Virus record (IMG/VR): IMGVR_UViG_3300006810_000134
Coordinates: 1-38,060 of that record
Length of the DNA stretch: 38,060 bases
Strand: one strand, 5' to 3'
Origin: a virus
Below the pieces are notes generated by a model. It saw only the letters and a list, made by a program, of their open reading frames with translations, was not told the DNA's origin and ran no database searches. A program made the translations under genes and the position numbers. Below, one piece after another: positions 18,854 to 28,211 of the stretch; within the stretch, counting starts at the first letter, position 1, and each line of letters opens with the position of its first letter.

Positions 18854-21853
18854 ATTTACTCTTTCAAGTTCAGTAATTTCACTAGCAGTTTCTGAAAGTC
18901 TATCTTTTAGCCTACCTGTATTTTCATCAATTGAAGATATAAAGTTATCTAAATTATCTACTGCTTTTTCTAAATTAAAATCCTTAAGTACATTAGTATT
19001 AATGTCTTCAAATGTTTTTGATATCTTTTCTCCACCAGTGATATCTCCACCCATTACTGATTCTTCAAATGTTTTTAAAAGTTTTACATAATTTTCTGTA
19101 CTACTTAAGTTTTCAAGTGTTTTTTGAAGATTAAGATACTTCTCTCTTTGTTCTTTAACTAGAGGGTCTTGTGCTTGTAATTGTTGAGTAACCTCTTGAA
19201 GTCTATTTAATTGTTCAGGTGTTGCTAAACCTTCTTTCGATAAATTAGTTAACTTTACAAATTCTTGATTTAATTTATAAAATGACTCGGACATTTCTTC
19301 AAATATTTTCTTTTGAACTTGTACTTCTTTAAACAATTGTTGGTCTTGACTACCCACATCAAATCCAGTAGCAGCGGCTAATACCTCGCTTTCAATGGCA
19401 TCTTGCCTACCTCTTTTTTTAATAGCAGCTTCCCTTTTCTTTAGTCCTGTATCATCGCCCTCAATAAGTTTTTGTCTTAGCTTTAGTAGTCCTAATTCAC
19501 TATTTAGGTCTTTAATTCTTTTGTTATGTTCAGTATTGGTCTCTTTAAGATTTTTTAAGACTTTTTCATCAGTAGGTAGTTTTTTACTTTCAATTTCTAC
19601 TCTTTCTTTAGCAGAGTCGATTTGGCTGCTTAATTCTTTACTTTGTTCTTTCTTTAAAGAAAGTTCTTCTTTGTCAGCATCGGTAGCTTTACCCTTAGCT
19701 TGTTTATCTTCCAATACTGCAATTTCTTTTTGAATATCAAACTTTTTTTGAGTAACATCTTCAAGATGTTTTTCGGCATCAGCCATAGCTTTGTCAACTC
19801 TTTTTCTTTCAAGCTCTGTCATCTGATTATATTTGTCAGTATTTTCTTGAGCTTCAATTAGTAAATCGTTGTTCTTTTTAAGGGCATCCTTTTCTTCAGC
19901 TATGAGTTGATTTGTATTATCTATTTCTATATTAAGTTTTTCTCTTTCTTGAATAGTCTCTGATGTAATTCGAGCATCATTATCAGCAATCTGAGCACCC
20001 TCTTGCAAAATCTCATTTCTTAAACTTGTAAGCTCATTTAGTTTTTGATTTTCTACTATTTGGTCAGATATACTTGATTTAACTTGGTCTTGAAAATTTA
20101 TATGTTTTTTTTGAAAATCATCAAGATTGTCCATATCATACATAGAAGTATCTTTAAATACATCTACACCTTCTTGAGATGCTCTTCTAATTATTGCATC
20201 TGTTTCTTTAGTGTCCATTCCTTGAGATTGCATAACAGATAGTAATGTGTCTCTGTTTGTTCCTAAAAATGCTTTTGAGCTACCATCAAGATTATTTTCA
20301 CCTAAAAATTTCATATTGCCATCAGATGCAGATGCTAAAAGTCTTTCATATTCTTTAGTCATAGCAGGTTTTTGATAAGCAGGTAAATGTTCCATTTCAA
20401 ATTTATATTGATTTTCTAATGTTTTTAGAAAATCTGCTCTGAGCATTTCAATTTGTGCACCTGCATTTGCTGTTGCTGCACCTTTTCCACCTTTAAAGAA
20501 GTCGGCAAAAAAAGCACCTTGACCTTGCTTACCAGCACCTGGCATTAATGATAAATTAGCTTGTACATTCTTGAATGCTTGAACTAAAACATTTAATCCT
20601 ACTGTAAATATTCCAATTTGTTTAATTAGTTTTTTTAAATCGTCTGCTGTTTTTGCTTTTGCAATACTTGTAAAACCACCAATTAATCTATTAAGTGCTG
20701 GTAGAGTTTCTGAACCTAAAGCTATTCCAATATCAGTTATATTATTTCTTAATATTCCAATTTGAGAAGTAGTAGTTTCATATCTTTTTTCAGCTTCACT
20801 ATTTAAAGCATTGTTAATAACAAATTCTTCATTAGCAGACTTTAAAGCTCTTTCAACATCATCAGATGCAAAAGCTAAAGCTCTTAAAGCCCTAACTGTT
20901 CTTTGTTGAGAAAGACCTAATTGTTCTAACATGACAATGGTGTCTCCACCAGAGTCTGATATATCTCTTAGACCATTTAAAAATGCAAGAAATGCTTTTG
21001 CTGGGTCAACTAATGCTAACTGCTCAAAACCTGTAACAGTTAATCCAGATATTTTTGCAAAGGTAGCTAGCTCTTTACCACCACCAGTTACTGCTTTACC
21101 CATAACATCAAGAGCTCTTTGTACAGCAGTTGCACCTGATTGTGATTGTACACCTACAGCTTTAAGTGCAGTAGCCAATGCCATAGCATCAACCGCAGCA
21201 TTAGTAACTGGACTTTCCAATGCTTCCATAGCTGTAGCTATACCTAGTGCTGTATTTACTATTTCACTTTCAGTAGCAGCAAATTCGTTACCTAATCTTA
21301 CTAATGTAGATGCTAAGTTATCAATATCTTTTTCAGCAGTACCAGTTATATTGGCTAATCTTGAAATAGCAAACGCTGCGTCTTCTGCACCCATATTGGT
21401 TGCAACAGTTAATTTAGAAATTGTGTCTACGAACTTACCAATTTGACTAGCTTGTATACCTAACTGACCACCAATTTCACCAATCTTATTTAGTTCGTTA
21501 GCAGCAATAGGGGTTGTCTTAGCAATATCTCTAATTTCTTCAGATAGGTTTTTAAATTTCTTTTCAGCAGATACTGCAGCACCCTCTGTAAAGTTAAGAG
21601 TTTTCTTAATTCCAGCAAAGGAATCTTCAAATTGCATAGCTGCACTTGTTGCAAATTTATAAGCTGAAAAAGCAGCTGCACCTGTTGCGGCAAAAGAGGG
21701 AACAATCCCTGCCATAGACTTACCAACTAATGCTGATTTTCTTTGTAAAGCGTTTAGGTTTTTTTCGATATCCCTTACAGCACGACCTAAACTCTGACCA
21801 TTAGCTTGGAAATCTAAACTTACTACAACTTTTGCGTCTTTAGCTGTTACCAT
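18851..21853 (-). CDS. Tape measure protein, N-terminal part
   Basis: 1000 residues from ATG 21851-21853, which overlaps the chaperone frame's stop as TAATG and has AGGAAG just upstream. Residues about 1-330 match the phage minor tail / TP901-type tape measure core: VVSLDFQANGQ, then SAAMQFEDSFAGIKKTLNF, IGEIGGQLGIQASQIGKFV, and the alanine-rich helical region with LGLSQQRTVRALRAL. Residues about 600-1000 are long coiled coils. The frame stops at TGA 18851-18853 and continues without another stop to 13208. The joined frame is about 2880 residues, whereas 1000 residues alone would be a short tape measure lacking the hydrophobic and C-terminal parts. Confidence 0.9.
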   Translation of the reverse strand: MVTAKDAKVVVSLDFQANGQSLGRAVRDIEKNLNALQRKSALVGKSMAGIVPSFAATGAAAFSAYKFATSAAMQFEDSFAGIKKTLNFTEGAAVSAEKKFKNLSEEIRDIAKTTPIAANELNKIGEIGGQLGIQASQIGKFVDTISKLTVATNMGAEDAAFAISRLANITGTAEKDIDNLASTLVRLGNEFAATESEIVNTALGIATAMEALESPVTNAAVDAMALATALKAVGVQSQSGATAVQRALDVMGKAVTGGGKELATFAKISGLTVTGFEQLALVDPAKAFLAFLNGLRDISDSGGDTIVMLEQLGLSQQRTVRALRALAFASDDVERALKSANEEFVINNALNSEAEKRYETTTSQIGILRNNITDIGIALGSETLPALNRLIGGFTSIAKAKTADDLKKLIKQIGIFTVGLNVLVQAFKNVQANLSLMPGAGKQGQGAFFADFFKGGKGAATANAGAQIEMLRADFLKTLENQYKFEMEHLPAYQKPAMTKEYERLLASASDGNMKFLGENNLDGSSKAFLGTNRDTLLSVMQSQGMDTKETDAIIRRASQEGVDVFKDTSMYDMDNLDDFQKKHINFQDQVKSSISDQIVENQKLNELTSLRNEILQEGAQIADNDARITSETIQEREKLNIEIDNTNQLIAEEKDALKKNNDLLIEAQENTDKYNQMTELERKRVDKAMADAEKHLEDVTQKKFDIQKEIAVLEDKQAKGKATDADKEELSLKKEQSKELSSQIDSAKERVEIESKKLPTDEKVLKNLKETNTEHNKRIKDLNSELGLLKLRQKLIEGDDTGLKKREAAIKKRGRQDAIESEVLAAATGFDVGSQDQQLFKEVQVQKKIFEEMSESFYKLNQEFVKLTNLSKEGLATPEQLNRLQEVTQQLQAQDPLVKEQREKYLNLQKTLENLSSTENYVKLLKTFEESVMGGDITGGEKISKTFEDINTNVLKDFNLEKAVDNLDNFISSIDENTGRLKDRLSETASEITELERVN

Positions 21854-22188
21854 TACTTCCTAGTTCCTTGATTTTTGGATTCTTTGACAAATTGTTCAAT
21901 TGAAATCTGTTGTCTTGGTCTATTGCGACCTCTCCTTTTATCAAGTTCTTTTTTCCACCAACCCTTTTGTGGATTATTAGAACTTTCAGCACCCTCATAA
22001 GTTTCATTATCCATATACGCAGCATAATGTGGTGCATAAAAGCTAGATTGGTCTAAAGGTAAGTTAGTTACTAAAATCATAAACTTTCTATATGTAATAT
22101 CTAAAGGGTCACTAATGTTATAGTGTCGTTGAAAGTCTGATTCTACAGCAGCCCAGCGTAGCCATATTTCACTGAGCCTGAATGCTAT
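21853..22188 (-). CDS. Tail assembly chaperone T-like extension, made by -1 frameshift
   Basis: This frame lies -1 relative to the upstream G-like gene and is open from 22206 to its TAA at 21853-21855. The first ATG in it is only at 22080 (75 residues, no clear ribosome binding site), while conserved-looking coding sequence starts far upstream: after the slip the fusion reads IAFRLSEIWLRWAAVESDF, then NISDPLDITYRKF. This is the expected G/GT arrangement of long-tailed phages, in which the longer product binds the tape measure and the major tail protein. The fusion would have about 232 residues (121 plus 111). The C-terminus is basic (KKELDKRRGRNRPRQQ). Location between the G gene and the tape measure is canonical. 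Confidence 0.85.
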   Translation of the reverse strand: MAFRLSEIWLRWAAVESDFQRHYNISDPLDITYRKFMILVTNLPLDQSSFYAPHYAAYMDNETYEGAESSNNPQKGWWKKELDKRRGRNRPRQQISIEQFVKESKNQGTRK

Positions 22189-22550
22189 TTTGGGGAGCCA
22201 TCCTCTTCAGTCTCTGCTGCTTCGACTTCTTCTTCAGCATCTTGGACTAAGTTGTATTGTTCTAATAAATAGGTTAATAAACCTTCTAGTTGCTCCCAAG
22301 TAGCACCATTGTCAAGCATCTGGTCTAGTTTATCTTGACCTACTATTGATGCTAACCACTCTGGAATAGCTTGAGTAGGCATACTGCCTGTCTCATCCAT
22401 CCAACGCATTTGTGCAAGAACTGTTCTTGCTGGTAAAGCGTGAGGTAAAGTGTAAACTTCCCCTGCTATCTTTACCACTATTGCTTTTTCTTCAGCTTCT
22501 TCCAAAGCTAAATCAAAGTCTCTTACTTCTTTTGTTTTTTTGTCAGCCAC
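22185..22550 (-). CDS. Tail assembly chaperone G-like protein
   Basis: A 121-residue protein between the major tail protein and tape measure genes. It starts at GTG 22548-22550 with AGGAGG upstream. The body is mostly helical (TYLLEQYNLVQD near the end) and the C-terminus is very acidic (DAEEEVEAAETEED), as is common in lambda gpG-type chaperones. It ends at TAG just after the slippery heptamer, giving a short product and a longer frameshifted one. It is expected to act in the cytoplasm during tail assembly and to be absent from mature virions. Confidence 0.87.
   Translation of the reverse strand: MADKKTKEVRDFDLALEEAEEKAIVVKIAGEVYTLPHALPARTVLAQMRWMDETGSMPTQAIPEWLASIVGQDKLDQMLDNGATWEQLEGLLTYLLEQYNLVQDAEEEVEAAETEEDGSPK
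22188..22194 (-). promoter_or_regulatory. -1 ribosomal slippery site CCCAAAA
   Basis: On the minus strand the zero frame reads TCC CCA AAA TAG, so C CCA AAA fits the X XXY YYZ slippery pattern exactly and sits directly before the G stop codon. A -1 slip joins the G frame to the T frame, which is open through this point. Retention of the stop immediately after the slip is common at such sites. Confidence 0.85.
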
Positions 22551-22590
22551 ACTGACCTCCTATCACTATCATTATTATTTTTTAACCTTA

Positions 22591-23238
22591 TTAGTTAATG
22601 TCGAATACATCGCTATCGTTTGTATTATCAATAATTCTAAACAATTCAAGGAATTGATTTGTTGATTGTACAGACTTTGGCTTAAGTACTTTAAACTCAA
22701 CTGCAATTACGACCTTTTGAGGTGCTTTTTGATGAGCCATTGAGAAAGCTCCAACATTGATAGCACGAGGAATTTCCACATGTCTATCAGCACCAGCAGG
22801 ACCATCAACGATTAACAATAATGATTTCTCATCATAGTCATCTGTTGAAGGTGGTTTTAAGCTGTCGTAACCTGACGCATAGTCAGTATCATCTTCTGTA
22901 AAAGTACCACCAGCAAGAGCAACTTGTAAGTTACCCATAGATGCCTGTGCTAATTCACCAGTTAATCTGACTTCTTGTGCAGTTTTAAATGTTGCAATTG
23001 GGTCAATTTCTTCAGCGACCATAATGTCTTCAAATGTTTTATCCATTTCAAGAGTCCAGCCGTCTTCAGAATATCCAACATCTACCCAATCAGAAGCTGG
23101 GTCAGCCCATGCTCCTGTGTTATCGCCTGGGAAAGCTATATAATCCCCAGTTGCGTTACCATCATTGGATATTGCTGCAACATAAAGTACACCAGTACCA
23201 ACAATAACTTCGGATATTGTACCATTTGTGCTTGGCAT
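22591..23238 (-). CDS. Major tail protein
   Basis: A 215-residue protein with ATG 23236-23238 and AGGAG eight bases upstream. Its position between the tail terminator and the chaperone/tape measure genes is that of the major tail tube protein. The sequence is beta-rich and includes VDVGYSEDGWTLEMDKTFEDI, which resembles the N-terminal part of HK97/lambda-like tail tube subunits (a WTDLGYTEEG-type motif). The C-terminal part (VVIAVEFKVLKP) is also typical. It should assemble as stacked hexamers around the tape measure. Confidence 0.87.
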   Translation of the reverse strand: MPSTNGTISEVIVGTGVLYVAAISNDGNATGDYIAFPGDNTGAWADPASDWVDVGYSEDGWTLEMDKTFEDIMVAEEIDPIATFKTAQEVRLTGELAQASMGNLQVALAGGTFTEDDTDYASGYDSLKPPSTDDYDEKSLLLIVDGPAGADRHVEIPRAINVGAFSMAHQKAPQKVVIAVEFKVLKPKSVQSTNQFLELFRIIDNTNDSDVFDIN

Positions 23239-23252
23239 AATTTATCTCCTAA

Positions 23253-23579
23253 TTATTCTTCTTCTACTTCAGTATCTTGCAAGACACTGCCATTATCGGC
23301 AAAGTCTTCAATGTCTTCATCCACATAGCCCTCTGAAGCTTCATTGTCTTCTTCTTCAGTGACTTCCTCAGTTTCTGAAATAAGTAAAGGATATGCTCTA
23401 CCATCTAAGGTCCAACTTTTTTCCTTTAACCTATCCCAGTCTTTGGACTCAATTTCCACCCATTCTCCTGTCTGGAAAACTTGTCCAGACACGACATCTC
23501 TAGCTGAGTTTGCTTTGTTAAATAAAGGGTTTAATTTTACTTTAACTTTTTTATTCTCTTGTTCGTTTTTACCAAACAT
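23253..23579 (-). CDS. Small acidic-tailed protein of unknown function
   Basis: The reading frame could start at 23597, but ATG 23577-23579 has AGGAG seven bases upstream and removes the overlap with the upstream gene, so a 108-residue product beginning MFGKNEQENKK is preferred. Residues 10-75 contain a compact segment with TGEWVEIESKDWDRL and WTLDGRAYPLL. The last 35 residues are mostly Glu and Asp. It sits between the tail terminator and major tail protein. No family was recognised. A tail accessory role is inferred only from position. Confidence 0.7.
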   Translation of the reverse strand: MFGKNEQENKKVKVKLNPLFNKANSARDVVSGQVFQTGEWVEIESKDWDRLKEKSWTLDGRAYPLLISETEEVTEEEDNEASEGYVDEDIEDFADNGSVLQDTEVEEE

Positions 23580-23586
23580 AATTCTC

Positions 23587-24066
23587 CTAGCTTGCATCTC
23601 TATATGTCATAGATAGTGCGATACTATATCTTCCTAAGCCAGTGGCAGTCTCTTCTATTCGTGTTGGCATTTGTATAATGTCAAAACTATAGATTTTGGC
23701 TTTTAGACCATCACTACTTTGTATATACCCATTACTATAATTGAAAGCTGACTGGATTATGGTATTTGCAAGGTTCATTGCTTCACCATAATCTGGTACA
23801 GCAGTGTCATCATTACCACCCCAACGACCTGCGTAACATTCCATAGGTATGAGAGCATTTTGTATATGAGCTTCACTTCTTGGATTTAATAACGCACCAC
23901 CACTTCTAAATAGTACTAAAAATGGCATACCAGCATCTCTTGGTAATCTAGTAGCTACTCTTGTTCCCACTATATCTGTAATTGGTGTTTGGTCTAAAGC
24001 CCACGCTCTTGCAATAATTTCTGCGTCAGGTGGTACTTTTTGATTTTGGTCTCTTGTATTAGGCAT
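23587..24066 (-). CDS. Tail terminator / tail completion protein
   Basis: A 159-residue protein directly upstream of the tail tube genes. It has the usual size and character of tail terminators: an N-terminal helix (PPDAEIIARAWALD), VGTRVATRLPRDAGMPFLVLFRSGG, and CYAGRWGGND, followed by a helix of the type GEAMNLANTIIQSAF. Such proteins form a ring that caps the tail tube and joins it to the head. The assignment rests on these patterns plus gene order. Confidence 0.78.
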   Translation of the reverse strand: MPNTRDQNQKVPPDAEIIARAWALDQTPITDIVGTRVATRLPRDAGMPFLVLFRSGGALLNPRSEAHIQNALIPMECYAGRWGGNDDTAVPDYGEAMNLANTIIQSAFNYSNGYIQSSDGLKAKIYSFDIIQMPTRIEETATGLGRYSIALSMTYRDAS

Positions 24067-24107
24067 ATTGTAAGTTTATCTAAAGTATCTTAATTTCGTG
24101 TTATTGT

Positions 24108-27100
24108 TTAAAACACCATATTTTTATTTTGTAGATATTGAGTTATAGCTCTAGCTTCAGCTGTACCACCTATACGATTAACTTCTGGAATAATTGTATT
24201 TTCAATTAGACTAGCAATACCAGAGCCTATAAATTCTTGACCTGCTGGCAAACTGTAATCTTGAAAACTACCTTTTATTGCACCTAAAAGTATTGCAACA
24301 TGAGTAGATTGTCCTATTCCTGATTTCCAACCCCATAAATACATACCTAATGCTACTGGACCGTTTACAGGGTCTTCTTGTATTTCACCTGCAATTAATC
24401 CCAGTGCATCTCTTAATTCTCTATTTTCATTAGACGATATGCTGACTTTTGGTCTTTTTAATTCAGGTGTCAATCCTAAAAACTCATCACCAACAGCTAC
24501 CACACCTAAACCACCACCAAATGTTGGCATCCCCTTAGTTCTTTTAGGTCTAATGTTTCTAATAATATTTAAAGCAGATTTTGTCGCCTTTCTCAAGGTT
24601 TCCGATTGTTCAAGTCTTTTCATGCTTTCTTCAAATGTAGGGTCACCAAAAACACCAGTATTTTGAGTTGTTGAACCATATGCACCTTGTGATGTGTCTA
24701 GTTCTCCTTCTACATTTATACCTCTAGCCAATTCTTTCTGAATTGGAACATATTTAGTTTCCAAATCAGCAATATCAGTTCTAGCTAGTTCTTCAAAAGA
24801 TGCTAGAAATTCTTGTGTTTCTCCTGTGGCTGGGTCGACTTTAGTTAAAATTACATTAGATAAATCATCTGCATCATAAACTTCAAAATTTACACCAGCA
24901 CTATCAGCAAATATTTTGTATTCGTTTATTATATTGTCTTTAGCTTGTTCATACTCTATTGATGTTTTTGCAGTCTCAATAGAACCATTGTATTGCTCAT
25001 CAGCAATTTTTTGTAATGTAGTGTCTATTTCTCTATTTATACTGTCACTAAAATCTTCGGAAAATTTTCTGAAAGATATTTTTTTACCATCTACTAAAGC
25101 ACCCCTACCTCTACGAGCAGCAGATGTTTGAGAAAATAAATTTCTCAATCTATCTAATTCTTGATTTTCCATTTCTTCCCAAACTTCTTCGTAAGGAAAA
25201 TCTTTAAGTTGATTTGTTACTGTTAAAAATTCTTCTATTTCTGCAGCTTCTTCAAGTTCTCTAAGTTTATTTCTAAAAAGAGTTTCCATTTCAATTCCAC
25301 CACCACTTTGATTATTGTTAACTGCAAAATCTTTTGCATCTTGTTCTCTTTTTGCTCTGTTTTTCTTAAGTCTGTCATCAGATTGCAATTGTGCATTTTC
25401 TATATAATTTTGTCTTGCTTTATTAACATTCATTTCTATATTTGTAATAACATCATCTACCGAAGTTACACCAGCTCTTCTTGACACATCTGCTGGAAAC
25501 CTTGTATACCATTGTGTTTCATCTAACCCACCCATATCAACACCAACAGCACCTAACACTTCATTTAGGTTTGCTCTAAATTGTCTTTGCCAAATCTGGT
25601 CAGCGACAATAGATGCCTTTATTTCACTACCTTCTCTCATTGCTTTATTAACCCTATCAAAGTAATTTTGAAAACCAGCACCACCAACACTTTCTACATC
25701 TTCATAAATTAATTTTGGTTGACCATCATCACCCATGACAATAGATGTTCTTCTATTCATAGGACTAGTTATTTTAAGTACGCTTTCTCTTACTAATTCT
25801 CTATTTCTAAGTTGTGGTGTATCATATCTGGTTCCTTGAGGGTCAAACAAAACTGTTTCGTAGGAATCTTTCATTGAAACTCTTCCAGTAGTGCCTATTT
25901 TTCTTCTTACATCAATCTCTGCATCTAGCAATTCTCTGGTTCTTCTATCAAGCATTAAGTTAAATGCTTTTTGTTTTTCTTTAGGTAACATATCTCTATT
26001 ATGAATTTCACCTGAAAAAGTTCGTGAACCAATTGTGTGTTTTGTAACTTTTGGTTTTGTCATACCAAAATTAATACCTAATTGTTTAGCAGCTTTATAT
26101 GCAGCATTGTGCATAAATAATGTTCTTGGATATGTATGTTTAAATTGGTTTTTATCTTTAGTTGCACTCTTTCCACCTCTAGTTTTCTGTACACCACCAA
26201 ATTCTATTTCTTGTGCATCACCAATAAAATCAGCAAATCTACTTTGAGGTGATTTACCACCAAAACCTACAGAAACTCTCATAAAAGCATCTTTTAATTT
26301 AAATTGCTCTGGTTCAATGTGTATTGCTCTTTGTATTTGGTCACGACTAGGAATATAGTTGGGGTCTTTAGGATTATTACTACTTTTATACAATTTATAA
26401 CCGACACCTTCGTAAATAGGATTTAGCTTTCCATTTTTAAACATGTCTTTAGGTGGGATGCCAAGATTACCAGTTTCTACATGTAACATTTCTCTATAAG
26501 TCATTCCAAATCCTTTTGTACCTAATACTTTATCTATTAAAGAACCAGCAGTAGAACTGTTGTAGTATTGCTCTTGTGATATTTTTCTAGCCATTTCAAT
26601 AAATGCTCTTGAACTTTTGTCACCTTGATGAGCACTTGCTGCAATTACTTGTCTCATTTTAGTCAAAGGTTTTTGAGGGCTTTGTTGTCTTAATCTACTT
26701 AAACTATTTAAAGCGTGTGTCAAATCAAAAAAAGCATTGAAATTTTTGGTGTAGCTATGTCCAGAGTTTAGTAATTGTTCAAAGTCATCTGCATCTAGTC
26801 CTTCATTGTAAGGACCTAATTGTTGTATCATATTCATTATTTTTCTATCTTGTGACTTTGTCATGTCTAAACCATGAATATTTTCATCACTAGGTTTTAC
26901 AGGATTGTATTCATTAACAGATTGTGTTTTCATTTCATTAACTCTATTAACAAGATTTTTTTGATAATCAATTTCACCAGTTTTTAAACTTTTAATGTAT
27001 GTAGGACCATTGGTTGAATGCCTATCGTAAGCTAAATCCATTTCTGCTATTTTAGTTCTATAACCAGTAAGCAAATTATTTGGATTTTGACCAGTAGTTA

Positions 27101-27827
27101 AATATTTTTGATAATGCCTAGCTTCAGAAACTGTAGTAGTTTGTCCAAATATGTTTGCAAATACATCTGAGTCTTTTAAAAATGTTTGGTCAGATTTAAA
27201 AGCACCATCCATATTTTTGTCTAAACCTTTTTTACTATTCTTACCCATAATTTTTTGTGCTTCGGTATATGGGTCAGGTGCATTACTAATTGAGTTTGCT
27301 GCTGTAAGTAATGACCATTTTCTAGCTATACCTTTACCTGCACTAAGTTGATGCTTTATTCTTTTTTCCATGTTTACAACATTTTGTATTTCTATGTCTG
27401 TCTTAACGAAAAAATTACTAGACATAGCAGATAATATTTTTTTAGATTGTCTACCAGCCTGAACACGCATAGCTCTTCCTATTGGACCACCACCTTGAGG
27501 AACAATTTTGCTTTGTATTTTTGATAACGCTCTACCACCAAGTGTCCAAGCATAACGAGCACCAACTGACCTTACAAAGTTACCAGCACTAAATAATGCT
27601 TGAACATCGTTGATAGTTTGAAGAACCCCATATGATAAATTAACTAAACTATTTGTTGCTTGAGTTGAGGCACCCATTGATTTTGCCCATAAGAAAGTTC
27701 TGTTTGCTCTATATAAACGAGCTTCACCTCTTTTGCTAAGTATTACATCTTTACGAGTTTCATTAACAAATTTTTTCCTTTCAATTACTCTTCTTTCTCC
27801 TACATCATTGAGAACACGAGTAGCCAT
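24108..27827 (-). CDS. Very large protein of unknown function in the neck gene cluster
   Basis: 1239 residues starting in a TAATG overlap with the head-closure gene. In related phages this slot usually holds a 100-150-residue HK97 gp10-like neck protein, so the size is exceptional. The N-terminus is basic and helical (GERRVIERKKFVNETRKDVIL) and could be a remnant of a gp10-like part. The remainder is hydrophilic and mostly helical, with stretches such as SGHSYTKNFNAFFDLTHAL, many Lys/Arg-rich segments, and a Gly-rich, mildly hydrophobic C-terminus (GMPTFGGGLGVVAVG; NGPVALGMYLWGWKSGIGQS). No catalytic motif was recognised. An internal virion or ejected protein is one possibility. Codon use and overlap with its neighbours look like the rest of the operon. 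Confidence 0.75.
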   Translation of the reverse strand: MATRVLNDVGERRVIERKKFVNETRKDVILSKRGEARLYRANRTFLWAKSMGASTQATNSLVNLSYGVLQTINDVQALFSAGNFVRSVGARYAWTLGGRALSKIQSKIVPQGGGPIGRAMRVQAGRQSKKILSAMSSNFFVKTDIEIQNVVNMEKRIKHQLSAGKGIARKWSLLTAANSISNAPDPYTEAQKIMGKNSKKGLDKNMDGAFKSDQTFLKDSDVFANIFGQTTTVSEARHYQKYLTTGQNPNNLLTGYRTKIAEMDLAYDRHSTNGPTYIKSLKTGEIDYQKNLVNRVNEMKTQSVNEYNPVKPSDENIHGLDMTKSQDRKIMNMIQQLGPYNEGLDADDFEQLLNSGHSYTKNFNAFFDLTHALNSLSRLRQQSPQKPLTKMRQVIAASAHQGDKSSRAFIEMARKISQEQYYNSSTAGSLIDKVLGTKGFGMTYREMLHVETGNLGIPPKDMFKNGKLNPIYEGVGYKLYKSSNNPKDPNYIPSRDQIQRAIHIEPEQFKLKDAFMRVSVGFGGKSPQSRFADFIGDAQEIEFGGVQKTRGGKSATKDKNQFKHTYPRTLFMHNAAYKAAKQLGINFGMTKPKVTKHTIGSRTFSGEIHNRDMLPKEKQKAFNLMLDRRTRELLDAEIDVRRKIGTTGRVSMKDSYETVLFDPQGTRYDTPQLRNRELVRESVLKITSPMNRRTSIVMGDDGQPKLIYEDVESVGGAGFQNYFDRVNKAMREGSEIKASIVADQIWQRQFRANLNEVLGAVGVDMGGLDETQWYTRFPADVSRRAGVTSVDDVITNIEMNVNKARQNYIENAQLQSDDRLKKNRAKREQDAKDFAVNNNQSGGGIEMETLFRNKLRELEEAAEIEEFLTVTNQLKDFPYEEVWEEMENQELDRLRNLFSQTSAARRGRGALVDGKKISFRKFSEDFSDSINREIDTTLQKIADEQYNGSIETAKTSIEYEQAKDNIINEYKIFADSAGVNFEVYDADDLSNVILTKVDPATGETQEFLASFEELARTDIADLETKYVPIQKELARGINVEGELDTSQGAYGSTTQNTGVFGDPTFEESMKRLEQSETLRKATKSALNIIRNIRPKRTKGMPTFGGGLGVVAVGDEFLGLTPELKRPKVSISSNENRELRDALGLIAGEIQEDPVNGPVALGMYLWGWKSGIGQSTHVAILLGAIKGSFQDYSLPAGQEFIGSGIASLIENTIIPEVNRIGGTAEARAITQYLQNKNMVF

Positions 27828-28174
27828 TATTCTCTATAGAGTAAATTTGCAGTTTTTAGTAATACTCTTCCTAATCTATTTGCACTTATTTGAACACTAT
27901 CAATTTCAAAATATTTATCAGTGGATGGTTCGTAAAGTCTGTCAGATGCTTTTATATCTACATTACCTTCAAAATATGCTGTAAAACTTTGAAGTATTGT
28001 ATTTCTACCACTTCTATTTTCTACTTCTGAATTAAAAACTAATCTACAAATTACATTTTCATATGCATTAGACCAAGATGTAGATTGTAAACCTCTTGAA
28101 TCAACTGTAGAGCTTGATACTCTTTGAATGTGTACTTTGTTAATTAATAATCTTGTTGGGTACTTACCTGCCAT
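27827..28174 (-). CDS. Head closure / head-tail joining-like protein
   Basis: The open frame extends up to 28267, but the first 31 codons overlap the upstream gene and do not look family-like. ATG 28172-28174 gives a 115-residue protein beginning MAGKYPTRLLINKVHIQRV, as expected of head-tail joining proteins that start with a short strand followed by DSRG. The C-terminal part has KASDRLYEPSTDKYFEIDSVQ, which matches the usual final strand pair of the family. No good ribosome binding site is seen, and an inverted repeat covers this start, so translation may be coupled to the upstream gene. Confidence 0.65.
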   Translation of the reverse strand: MAGKYPTRLLINKVHIQRVSSSTVDSRGLQSTSWSNAYENVICRLVFNSEVENRSGRNTILQSFTAYFEGNVDIKASDRLYEPSTDKYFEIDSVQISANRLGRVLLKTANLLYRE

Positions 28175-28194
28175 ACCATAAATATAGTATGGCA
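28169..28194. repeat. Perfect 8-bp inverted repeat at a start codon
   Basis: TGCCATAC and GTATGGCA flank a 10-base loop. On the minus strand the ATG of the head-closure gene lies in the 3' arm of this hairpin. No U-run follows, so it is not an ordinary terminator. It could restrain translation unless ribosomes arrive from the upstream gene. Confidence 0.5.
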
Positions 28195-28211
28195 AAGTAA
28201 AATATCTGTCT

